A model generated the notes under the pieces. The model did not search any database. It was not told the origin of the DNA and saw nothing but the letters and a program-made list of their open reading frames with translations. Shown in pieces: positions 1 through 6,168 of a stretch of 7,179 bases of DNA. Every line of letters begins with the position of its first letter. Position 1 is the first letter of the stretch. The DNA is from an uncultured SAR116 cluster alpha proteobacterium (GTDB lineage: Bacteria > Pseudomonadota > Alphaproteobacteria > Puniceispirillales > Puniceispirillaceae). The position numbers were made by a program, and so were the translations under genes. The stretch spans positions 1-7,179 of the forward strand of contig CABYOG010000048.1 in NCBI GenBank assembly GCA_902520575.1, read 5' to 3'.

Positions 1-36
1 CATAGCCTGTGCTATAGTATCACGCATATCCGTCAT
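1..36 (-). CDS. Possible N-terminus of a minus-strand gene (GatB/YqeY-like?), cut by the window edge
   Basis: Reading the minus strand from an ATG at 36-34 gives twelve codons, MTDMRDTIAQAM, still open at the left edge. A second ATG lies three codons further in. The short peptide resembles the amphipathic start of GatB/YqeY-domain proteins (tRNA amidotransferase-like, function unsettled), and such a gene commonly lies divergent to carA in alphaproteobacteria. That is family knowledge plus inference, because twelve residues cannot identify a gene. No strong Shine-Dalgarno sits just before this ATG. A good one (GAGGAA, about 66-71) instead precedes a five-codon ORF at 59-42 whose stop lies five bases before the ATG. 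The frame is open upstream back to a TAA at 88-90, so a non-ATG start such as TTG at 43-45 is also possible. Confidence 0.33.
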   Translation of the reverse strand, partial: MTDMRDTIAQAM

Positions 37-346
37 TTCACTCAACCCGCTGCTTTCATGTGCTAGTTCCTCTAACCTTGCCGCCTTTTAGGCTTTTACC
101 TGGCATCTCTTGCATTCTAAAGCGTCCGGCCATTCATGTTTACGCAGAAAAGGATTCTTGAAAAGGGAATGTTTTACACAAGACCCTCTTCATATGCAAG
201 CGACAGATATACAAGACGGCACTTGACCAACAGGGGCTCTATGCAGTACACGATGGCAATTTTGTGTTTTCGGCAGGCTTGATGTCATTTTCTGACAGGT
301 AAACGCTTCCTTTTAAGGGCATTACCTGAACGGACCTGAAGAAGCA

Positions 347-365
347 TCTCTCTTTGAAAGAGAGA
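347..365. repeat. Perfect 19-base palindrome in the carA leader
   Basis: The sequence TCTCTCTTTGAAAGAGAGA reads the same on both strands around a central G at 356. As RNA it could form an 8-bp stem with a three-base loop, and as DNA it could be a dimeric protein site. It lies 84 bases before the carA start. No T tract follows, so it is not an intrinsic terminator. The symmetry is directly visible. The function is unknown. Confidence 0.6.
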
Positions 366-432
366 GTACTTCGCAGCTTGCGCCTGCTAATAAGCCAGAA
401 TGCTGAAGATGATGTGTTTTGACAACCAGCAC

Positions 433-437
433 AGGAA
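433..437 (+). promoter_or_regulatory. Weak Shine-Dalgarno for carA
   Basis: AGGAA lies 12 bases before the ATG at 450, which is somewhat far. A nearer ATG at 440 is out of frame and stops after five codons, so it is not the carA start. No better site precedes 450, and the next in-frame ATG (525) would cut into the conserved N-terminal fold. Confidence 0.4.
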
Positions 438-449
438 ATATGCCAAACC

Positions 450-1655
450 ATGCCTGATGTCATACTCGAGGCTGACCAGTTGCCCGCCTTTATCCCACAT
501 TCTCAGCCAACCGCTCTGCTGATGTTAGAAGATGGCAGTCTGTTTTATGGTCGGGGCTTCGGTGCAGAAAGGACAGCTGTTGGTGAGGTATGTTTTAATA
601 CTTCGATGACAGGATACCAAGAAATTATAACTGACCCTTCCTATGCAGGCCAGTTGATCACCTTTACCTTCCCACATATTGGTAATACCGGGGTCAATGG
701 AGATGATATTGAGAGCGACCAGCCTTTTGCGCTGGGCATGATTGTCCGCAATGAGGTGACCAGCCCGTCCAACTGGCGGACCAAATCTGACCTGCAAAGC
801 TGGTTGACCGCCCATAATCTGCCAGGCATTGCCGGCATTGATACACGCGCCCTGACCCGGCATATCCGCGATAATGGCGCTCCAAAAGGCGTTTTAAGTC
901 ATTGCCGGGACGGCCAGTTCGACTTGGAAGGCCTGATGCAGATGGTCAAGAGCTGGCCGGGGCTAAATGGCATGGATCTGGCCAGTAAGGTCAGCACTGA
1001 AGATGGTTATAGCTGGGACAGCGGTGTATTAGAATTAAGCGCCAACAGCTTTTCGGCAGCAGATGCACGCACAGCCAGACATAAAGTAGTTGCTGTTGAT
1101 TATGGTTGTAAGCAGAATATTCTGCGCTGTCTGACTGCTGCAGGTTGTGATGTTGAAGTGGTGTCTGCGACAACTTCAGCTGCTGAAATCCTGGCGCGCC
1201 GCCCGGACGGGGTTTTCCTGGCGAACGGTCCTGGCGATCCAGCCGCGACAGCTGCTTATGCCCAAAAGGAGATTTCCCAGCTGCTGACAAACAATATTCC
1301 GATTTTTGGGATTTGTATCGGCCATCAGCTGCTTGCTCTGGCCTTTGGCGGTACAACAGTTAAGATGAGTAAGGGGCATCGCGGGGCCAATCACCCGGTG
1401 CGTGATCTGAGCACAGGACGGATTGAGATCACCAGCCAGAACCATGGCTTTATGGTGGTTGAGGACAGCCTTCCAGAAGAGGTTGAGATTAGCCATGTCA
1501 GCTTGTTTGACGGGTCCGTTGAGGGGTTACGGCATAAAAATAAACCGGTTTTTTGTGTGCAATATCATCCAGAATCATCCCCAGGGCCTCATGATTCACG
1601 CTATTTGTTTGACCAGTTTGCTACCCTGATGGATGCCCACAAGGCCGCCAGATAA
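450..1655 (+). CDS. carA: Carbamoyl-phosphate synthetase small (glutaminase) subunit
   Basis: CarA hydrolyses glutamine and passes ammonia to CarB for carbamoyl phosphate synthesis in the cytoplasm, feeding pyrimidine and arginine pathways. The 401-residue protein has the normal two-part layout. An N-terminal CarA-specific domain covers about 21-160, with the signatures LEDGSLFYGRGFGA and FNTSMTGYQEIITDPSYAGQ. A class I glutamine amidotransferase domain covers about 210-395. The catalytic triad is visible: nucleophile Cys289 in FGICIGHQL, and His373 and Glu375 in QYHPESSPGPHD. The oxyanion-loop motif NGPGDP is at 259-264. About 20 residues precede the point where E. coli CarA aligns, a modest extension of a kind common in this class. 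The ATG at 450 is the only plausible start. carB follows 86 bases later on the same strand, consistent with an operon. No damage or frameshift is seen. Confidence 0.98.
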   Translation: MPDVILEADQLPAFIPHSQPTALLMLEDGSLFYGRGFGAERTAVGEVCFNTSMTGYQEIITDPSYAGQLITFTFPHIGNTGVNGDDIESDQPFALGMIVRNEVTSPSNWRTKSDLQSWLTAHNLPGIAGIDTRALTRHIRDNGAPKGVLSHCRDGQFDLEGLMQMVKSWPGLNGMDLASKVSTEDGYSWDSGVLELSANSFSAADARTARHKVVAVDYGCKQNILRCLTAAGCDVEVVSATTSAAEILARRPDGVFLANGPGDPAATAAYAQKEISQLLTNNIPIFGICIGHQLLALAFGGTTVKMSKGHRGANHPVRDLSTGRIEITSQNHGFMVVEDSLPEEVEISHVSLFDGSVEGLRHKNKPVFCVQYHPESSPGPHDSRYLFDQFATLMDAHKAAR

Positions 1656-1686
1656 AAATGAAGAGCAAAAACAAGAGACGTATTTG

Positions 1687-1712
1687 ACTCACCTAATCGC
1701 CCATAGGTGAGT
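1687..1712 (+). promoter_or_regulatory. Intercistronic hairpin between carA and carB
   Basis: ACTCACCTA (1687-1695) and TAGGTGAGT (1704-1712) are perfect complements, giving a 9-bp stem with an eight-base loop. There is no T tract after it, so it is not an intrinsic terminator. GTGAGT recurs at 1728-1733, where it overlaps the probable carB ribosome-binding site. The 5' arm could therefore pair with either copy. Roles in setting the CarA:CarB ratio, RNA processing or translational control are possible but are inference only. Confidence 0.55.
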
Positions 1713-1741
1713 AACACAGACCAGAAAGTGAGTTGCATAAC

Positions 1742-4700
1742 ATGCCACGTCGTGAGGATATACATTCCATTCTGATTATTGGAGCAGGGCCTATTATTAT
1801 TGGACAGGCATGTGAGTTTGACTATTCCGGGGCGCAAGCCTGTAAGGCACTGAAAGAAGAAGGCTTTCGGGTCATTCTGGTCAATTCCAATCCCGCTACT
1901 ATTATGACAGACCCAGTGATGGCAGATGCGACCTATATCGAGCCTATTACCCCTGATGTAGTGGCCCGGATTATCGAAAAAGAATTGCCAGATGTGCTGT
2001 TGCCGACAATGGGCGGACAAACCGCGCTTAACACAGCGCTGGCTTTGCATGAACAGGGCGTCCTTAAAAAATATAATGTGGAGCTTATTGGAGCCAGACC
2101 AGAGGCCATTGAAAAAGCCGAAGACCGGAAATTATTCCGCGCGGCGATGGGTTCCATAGGGCTTGAATCTGCTCGGTCTCGCACAGTGAATAATTTTGAT
2201 GATGGCATGGCTGCGCTTGAGCATGTTGGGCTGCCAGCCATTATCCGCCCTTCCTTTACGCTAGGCGGTGAAGGCGGCGGGGTGGCCTATAATTCAGAGG
2301 AGTTTGAACAAATTGTGCGGAACGGGCTACGGCTATCACCTGTAACTGAAATTCTGATTGAGGAATCACTTCTGGGTTGGAAAGAGTATGAGATGGAGGT
2401 GGTGCGTGACCATGCGGATAATTGTATCATCATATGTTCGATTGAAAATGTTGACCCGATGGGCGTGCATACTGGGGATTCCATTACTGTTGCCCCTGCC
2501 TTGACATTAACAGATAAGGAATATCAGCGCTTGCGCGATGCCTCGCTCGCAGTCTTACGTGAAATTGGTGTCGATACAGGCGGGTCAAATGTGCAGTTTG
2601 CGGTCAACCCTACAGACGGACGCGTGATTATAATTGAGATGAATCCTCGCGTCAGCCGGTCATCTGCACTAGCGTCAAAAGCCACTGGTTTTCCAATTGC
2701 CAAGGTGGCAGCCAAGCTGGCGGTGGGCTACCGGCTGGATGAGCTGGTAAATGACATCACCGGTGTGACCCCAGCCAGCTTTGAGCCAACTATTGATTAT
2801 GTGGTTACTAAAATTCCGCGATTCACCTTTGAGAAATTTTCCGGGGCGAAGGCAGATTTATCCACATCTATGAAATCTGTGGGTGAGGTGATGGCGGTGG
2901 GCCGGTCTTTTCAGGAATCCTTGCAAAAGGCATTGCGGTCGCTGGAAACAGGCTTGTGTGGTCTTGATGACCAGGACGCCCCGACTGCAGATGATGAAAA
3001 CACGCGCAAGGCCGCGCTAAAAGGCTGGATTTCTGTGCAGAATCCTGACCGAATCCTACGGATTGCAGAAGCGATGCGCTGTGGTCTGAGCGTTGCAGAA
3101 ATTCAAACCACCACCCATTGGGACAAATGGTTTCTGGAGCAGATCGCCGAAATTGTGGCTGCCGAAGCCTTTATCCGTCGTGAGGGCTTGCCAGATGACA
3201 AGCTGACCCTGCACCAACTGAAAAGCATGGGGTTTGGTGATGCTAGACTGGCGATACTGTCCGGCAGAACAGAACAGGATGTAACCGCGCTGCGCACTAC
3301 TCTGGGCATCGCCCCTGTCTATAAAAGAATTGATACCTGTGCAGCTGAATTTGCCTCCGACACAGCCTATTTATATTCCAGCTTTGAGGACACAGCCGGC
3401 GTGGTCTGTGAGGCGTCCCCGACCGCAGCAGAAAAAGTAGTGATCCTAGGCGGCGGCCCGAACCGAATCGGCCAAGGAATTGAATTTGATTATTGCTGTG
3501 TGCATGCCTGCTATGCGTTGGCTGAGGCCGGGTACGAAACCATTATGATCAATTGTAACCCAGAAACCGTATCCACAGATTATGATACATCTGACCGGCT
3601 CTATTTTGAGCCGCTGACGCAAGAAGATGTCATTTCTATCATCCGGCGCGAACAGGAAACAGGCAATGTGAAAGGCGTCATTGTCCAGCTGGGCGGACAG
3701 ACCCCGCTGAAAATCGCTGCTGGTTTAGAAGCGGCAGGCATCCCTATTTTAGGCACAAGTCCTGATGCGATTGATCTCGCAGAAGACAGGGAACGCTTCC
3801 AGCTGCTTATCAAAAAACTGGGCCTAAAACAGCCACAGAATGGTATTGCCCATTCAGCTGCGGAAGCCCGGTCTATTGCTCAAGATGTTGGCCTGCCGGT
3901 TGTAATCCGCCCGTCATATGTGCTCGGTGGACGTGCCATGGAAGTAGTCTGGCAAATGGCTGATCTGGACAAATATATGCGTGATGCAGTGAGTGTATCC
4001 GGCAGCAACCCAGTGCTGATTGACCAATTCTTGGAAAATGCAGTTGAGGTGGATGTGGATGCGCTGCGTGACGGCGATGAAGTCTTTATTGCTGGCATCA
4101 TGGAACATATTGAAGAAGCCGGCATTCATTCAGGAGACAGCGCCTGTATCTTGCCACCTCAGCATCTGTCTGCACTGGTTTTGGACACCATACAGACACA
4201 GACAAGAGCGCTTGCAGATGCGCTGAAAGTCATTGGGCTCATGAATGTCCAGTTCGCAGTCAAGGATGAGGAGGTCTATCTTTTGGAAGTAAATCCCCGC
4301 GGTAGCCGCACTGTGCCGTTTGTGGCCAAGGCGACCGGTAACCCGATTGCCAAAATTGCTGCCCGTGTGATGGCCGGGGCGAAGCTGGCAGAATTCACGC
4401 TGACCCATACCACGCATTCCCATGTTGCGGTCAAAGAAGCTGTATTTCCGTTTTCTCGCTTCCCGGGCGTTGATGTGTTTTTAGGTCCAGAAATGAAATC
4501 AACAGGAGAGGTTATGGGAATTGATGCTGATTTCGGACGAGCCTTTGCCAAAAGCCAGCTTGGGGCAGGTGTGCGCCTCCCGCAGTCAGGGACGGTGTTT
4601 GTGTCTGTGAAGGATGCGGATAAAGCTGCCTATATTCCGATTTGCCGAAAGCTGGCTAAAATGGGGTTCAACATTCTCGCCACAGGCGGAACCACAAAAG

Positions 4701-4999
4701 CCTTGTTAGAGGAAGATGTGCCTGCCACGCCGATTAATAAGGTGATGGAAGGCAGGCCGCATGCGGTGGATGCGATGCTGTCAGGCCAGATTGATCTGGT
4801 CTTTAACACTGCCCATGGGGCCGGGGCCATCAAAGACAGTTTTTCCCTGCGTCAGACCGCGCTGACTAACAATATCCCCTATTACACCACCGCCGCAGGC
4901 AGCCGTGCCGCTGTTGATGCGATTGCCGCACTCGCTGACCAGCAGGTGGATGTGCGGGCAATACAAGATTATTTGCCAAATCAGTCCGAACTGTCTTAG
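1742..4999 (+). CDS. carB: Carbamoyl-phosphate synthetase large subunit
   Basis: CarB makes carbamoyl phosphate from bicarbonate, two ATP and ammonia delivered by CarA. The start is placed at ATG 1742, giving 1085 residues beginning [17 protein letters not shown], which matches the family. A TTG nine bases upstream would only add three residues. The first ATP-grasp half (about 1-400) retains Arg129, Arg169, Glu215, Glu299 and Asn301 at the same numbers as E. coli. The oligomerization domain is about 401-555. The second ATP-grasp half (about 556-940) has [20 protein letters not shown] and [10 protein letters not shown]. Apparent equivalents of the E. coli ornithine ligands are Glu791, Asp799 and Glu899. 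The C-terminal MGS-like allosteric domain (about 948-1070) has Lys957, Thr981, Thr984, Lys1000 and Asn1022 matching UMP-site residues, but Ala1024 where E. coli has Thr1017 (alignment from memory). The gene is full length and intact, with greA 50 bases downstream. Confidence 0.98.
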   Translation: MPRREDIHSILIIGAGPIIIGQACEFDYSGAQACKALKEEGFRVILVNSNPATIMTDPVMADATYIEPITPDVVARIIEKELPDVLLPTMGGQTALNTALALHEQGVLKKYNVELIGARPEAIEKAEDRKLFRAAMGSIGLESARSRTVNNFDDGMAALEHVGLPAIIRPSFTLGGEGGGVAYNSEEFEQIVRNGLRLSPVTEILIEESLLGWKEYEMEVVRDHADNCIIICSIENVDPMGVHTGDSITVAPALTLTDKEYQRLRDASLAVLREIGVDTGGSNVQFAVNPTDGRVIIIEMNPRVSRSSALASKATGFPIAKVAAKLAVGYRLDELVNDITGVTPASFEPTIDYVVTKIPRFTFEKFSGAKADLSTSMKSVGEVMAVGRSFQESLQKALRSLETGLCGLDDQDAPTADDENTRKAALKGWISVQNPDRILRIAEAMRCGLSVAEIQTTTHWDKWFLEQIAEIVAAEAFIRREGLPDDKLTLHQLKSMGFGDARLAILSGRTEQDVTALRTTLGIAPVYKRIDTCAAEFASDTAYLYSSFEDTAGVVCEASPTAAEKVVILGGGPNRIGQGIEFDYCCVHACYALAEAGYETIMINCNPETVSTDYDTSDRLYFEPLTQEDVISIIRREQETGNVKGVIVQLGGQTPLKIAAGLEAAGIPILGTSPDAIDLAEDRERFQLLIKKLGLKQPQNGIAHSAAEARSIAQDVGLPVVIRPSYVLGGRAMEVVWQMADLDKYMRDAVSVSGSNPVLIDQFLENAVEVDVDALRDGDEVFIAGIMEHIEEAGIHSGDSACILPPQHLSALVLDTIQTQTRALADALKVIGLMNVQFAVKDEEVYLLEVNPRGSRTVPFVAKATGNPIAKIAARVMAGAKLAEFTLTHTTHSHVAVKEAVFPFSRFPGVDVFLGPEMKSTGEVMGIDADFGRAFAKSQLGAGVRLPQSGTVFVSVKDADKAAYIPICRKLAKMGFNILATGGTTKALLEEDVPATPINKVMEGRPHAVDAMLSGQIDLVFNTAHGAGAIKDSFSLRQTALTNNIPYYTTAAGSRAAVDAIAALADQQVDVRAIQDYLPNQSELS

Positions 5000-5039
5000 A
5001 CTAAAACTAGATGATTTGGGCAGGTTTTGAGGCAACCAC

Positions 5040-5043
5040 AGGA
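5040..5043 (+). promoter_or_regulatory. Shine-Dalgarno deciding the greA start
   Basis: AGGA lies six bases before ATG 5050, the usual spacing. It favours that start over the in-frame ATG at 5011, whose extra 13 residues (MIWAGFEATTGLD) are not typical of GreA. Confidence 0.6.
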
Positions 5044-5049
5044 TTGGAT

Positions 5050-5529
5050 ATGGAAAAAATCCCGTTTACACAGGTTGGTCTGGACCGGCTGAAAGAAGAG
5101 CTCAATTCGCTGAAAAATACCGAGCGACAGGCCGTAATTAAAGCAATTGCAGAAGCCCGCGAGCATGGTGATCTGTCTGAAAATGCTGAATACCATGCTG
5201 CCCGTGAGCGGCAGTCTTTTATAGAGGGCCGGATCACGGAATTGGAAGATGTGACCAGCCGTGCTGAAGTTGTGGATATGTCTCGCCTGACCGGAAAAAC
5301 TGTAACCTTCGGCACCGAAGTCGTGATTGCAGATGAAGTCACAGACGAAGAATCCAGCTATATCATTGTTGGACCTTATGAAGCAGATATCGAAAAGCGA
5401 ATGATTTCCACATCATCACCAATTGCCCGTGCACTTATAGGAAAGGCAGAAGGAGATTCTGTTGAAGTACAAACCCCTCGTGGTCCACACCCGTATGAGA
5501 TTGTCTCTATTAAATTAATTGAAATCTGA
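5050..5529 (+). CDS. greA: Transcription elongation factor GreA
   Basis: GreA enters the RNA polymerase secondary channel and stimulates cleavage of the 3' end of RNA in backtracked complexes, which rescues stalled transcription. The 159-residue protein is the normal family length. It has an N-terminal antiparallel coiled coil (about 1-75), where the tip motif HGDLSENAEYHAA carries the acidic residues Asp41 and Glu44 that help hold the catalytic magnesium. A C-terminal FKBP-like domain covers about 80-159 (GKTVTFGTEVVI, then SPIARALIGKAEGDSVEV). The start MEKIPFTQVGLDRLKEEL is classic. carB ends 50 bases upstream with no visible terminator between, so greA is probably read at least partly from the carAB transcript. 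That order recurs in alphaproteobacteria. Its stop lies 17 bases from the stop of the opposing regulator gene. Confidence 0.97.
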   Translation: MEKIPFTQVGLDRLKEELNSLKNTERQAVIKAIAEAREHGDLSENAEYHAARERQSFIEGRITELEDVTSRAEVVDMSRLTGKTVTFGTEVVIADEVTDEESSYIIVGPYEADIEKRMISTSSPIARALIGKAEGDSVEVQTPRGPHPYEIVSIKLIEI

Positions 5530-5546
5530 GCCGGCTTTTCTGTAGT

Positions 5547-6029
5547 TCACGCTTCTGATAGCACGGGCACCCCAGACTGGATTTTTCGCGATCTAATAGA
5601 CAGTGCAGTTTTCACATGGCTAACATTTGGAGCCGGAGTGAGCTTTGTGGTCAGGAAACGCTGGAAATCATCCCAATCATACGCCACAATTTTCAGCAAA
5701 AAATCTGTTTCTCCCATTAGCATGTGGCATTCTCTTACCATATCCCAATCACTCACCATTTTCTCGAAATCCTGCAGATCTGTCTCTGCCTGGCTAGTAA
5801 GCCCTACAAAAGCAAAAATCATCACCGTATAGCCAAGCGCGTCACCATCAATATTAGCATGATAACCGCGTATAACCCCCGCATCTTCCAATGCGCGTAC
5901 ACGGCGCAGGCAAGGTGGGGCAGAAATACCTGCTCGTGCCGCGAGCTCAACATTGGTCATACGCCCATTATCTTGCAGATCTGCTAGAATTTTTCTATCA
6001 ACGGAATCAAGCTTAATTTTCTTGGCCAT
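5547..6029 (-). CDS. Lrp/AsnC family transcriptional regulator
   Basis: The 160-residue product has the usual length and layout of feast/famine regulators. An N-terminal helix-turn-helix (about 7-55: LDSVDRKILADLQDNGRMT, then ELAARAGISAPPCLRRVRAL) binds DNA, followed by a linker strand (VIRGYHANID). A C-terminal RAM/AsnC ligand-binding and oligomerization domain covers about 66-145, with the glycine/acidic motif GETDFLLKI (106-114) where family members sense amino acids. The SAPPCLRRV recognition-helix segment is typical of Lrp-like proteins, including alphaproteobacterial ones. The effector cannot be told from sequence. The start codon at 6029-6027 is preceded by AAGGA at a long 11-base spacing, part of a 10-base palindrome. 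It converges on greA and is divergent from the ELM1-family gene, so self-regulation or control of that neighbour is possible but unproven. Confidence 0.93.
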   Translation of the reverse strand: MAKKIKLDSVDRKILADLQDNGRMTNVELAARAGISAPPCLRRVRALEDAGVIRGYHANIDGDALGYTVMIFAFVGLTSQAETDLQDFEKMVSDWDMVRECHMLMGETDFLLKIVAYDWDDFQRFLTTKLTPAPNVSHVKTALSIRSRKIQSGVPVLSEA

Positions 6030-6168
6030 AAGACAGGATATCCTTATTCATTTTGCGGTCTATACTAAGTGCTTTGAAATGCCCTGCATAAAAGAGCGAG
6101 AATATCAGGATAATGTCATCGCAAAATAAAGCAAGATTATTACAAAAAAATGGAATAAAAGAACGATT
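6030..6168. promoter_or_regulatory. AT-rich divergent spacer between the Lrp/AsnC gene and the ELM1-family gene
   Basis: This 139-base spacer must supply start signals for both divergent genes. It is visibly AT-rich, with A7 at 6144-6150 and runs such as GCAAAATAAAGC. It contains a perfect palindrome AGGATATCCT at 6035-6044, and CAGGATA occurs twice in the same orientation at 6034-6040 and 6106-6112. Lrp/AsnC proteins often bind AT-rich, loosely palindromic sites beside their own genes, so this is a reasonable operator region by inference. I found no promoter hexamer pair strong enough to place. Confidence 0.45.

Larger units (their letters stand above)
37..449. promoter_or_regulatory. Non-coding region upstream of carA, presumed promoter and leader region
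   Basis: This 413-base stretch has no convincing gene. It should hold the carA promoter and, if the left-edge gene is real, a divergent promoter. I could not find a -35/-10 pair good enough to call. Visible structure includes inverted arms CAGGTAA (296-302) and TTACCTG (322-328), ACCTGAA repeated at 324-330 and 334-340 (10-base spacing, one helical turn), and a perfect palindrome at 347-365. A 13-codon ORF at 241-282 (MQYTMAILCFRQA) is preceded by AGGGG at 232-236 with a four-base spacer. It is followed by a six-codon ORF at 282-302 that overlaps its stop. These could belong to a structured leader, but nothing here proves regulation. No intrinsic terminator with a U tract was seen. Confidence 0.5.

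Noticed and set aside
440..457. ATG at 440 as the carA start
   Set aside because: It is out of frame with CarA and stops after five codons.
239..463. Minus-strand 74-codon open frame across the carA leader and start
   Set aside because: The product is a low-information, Ser/Cys-rich sequence with no recognisable motif, and it overlaps the carA start. It is more likely a chance frame.
1687..1712. carA-carB hairpin as a transcription terminator
   Set aside because: The stem is perfect, but it is followed by AACACAGACC and not a T tract.
1733..1741. TTG at 1733 as the carB start
   Set aside because: ATG 1742 gives the family-standard MPRREDI start, and the three extra residues are unsupported.
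1601..2050. Minus-strand 149-codon open frame covering the carA end, the gap and the carB start
   Set aside because: It lies antisense to clearly conserved CarA and CarB coding sequence and shows no family features.
1742..4999. Internal similarity between the two halves of carB as an assembly duplication
   Set aside because: The two ATP-grasp halves are the ancient internal duplication found in all CarB proteins.
5011..5049. In-frame ATG at 5011 as the greA start
   Set aside because: ATG 5050 has a well-placed AGGA and gives the classic GreA N-terminus, with Asp41 and Glu44 at the expected numbers.
5529..5539. AGCCGGCT followed by TTT after greA as an intrinsic terminator
   Set aside because: The palindrome has no room for a loop, so only about three base pairs could form, and the T run is short.
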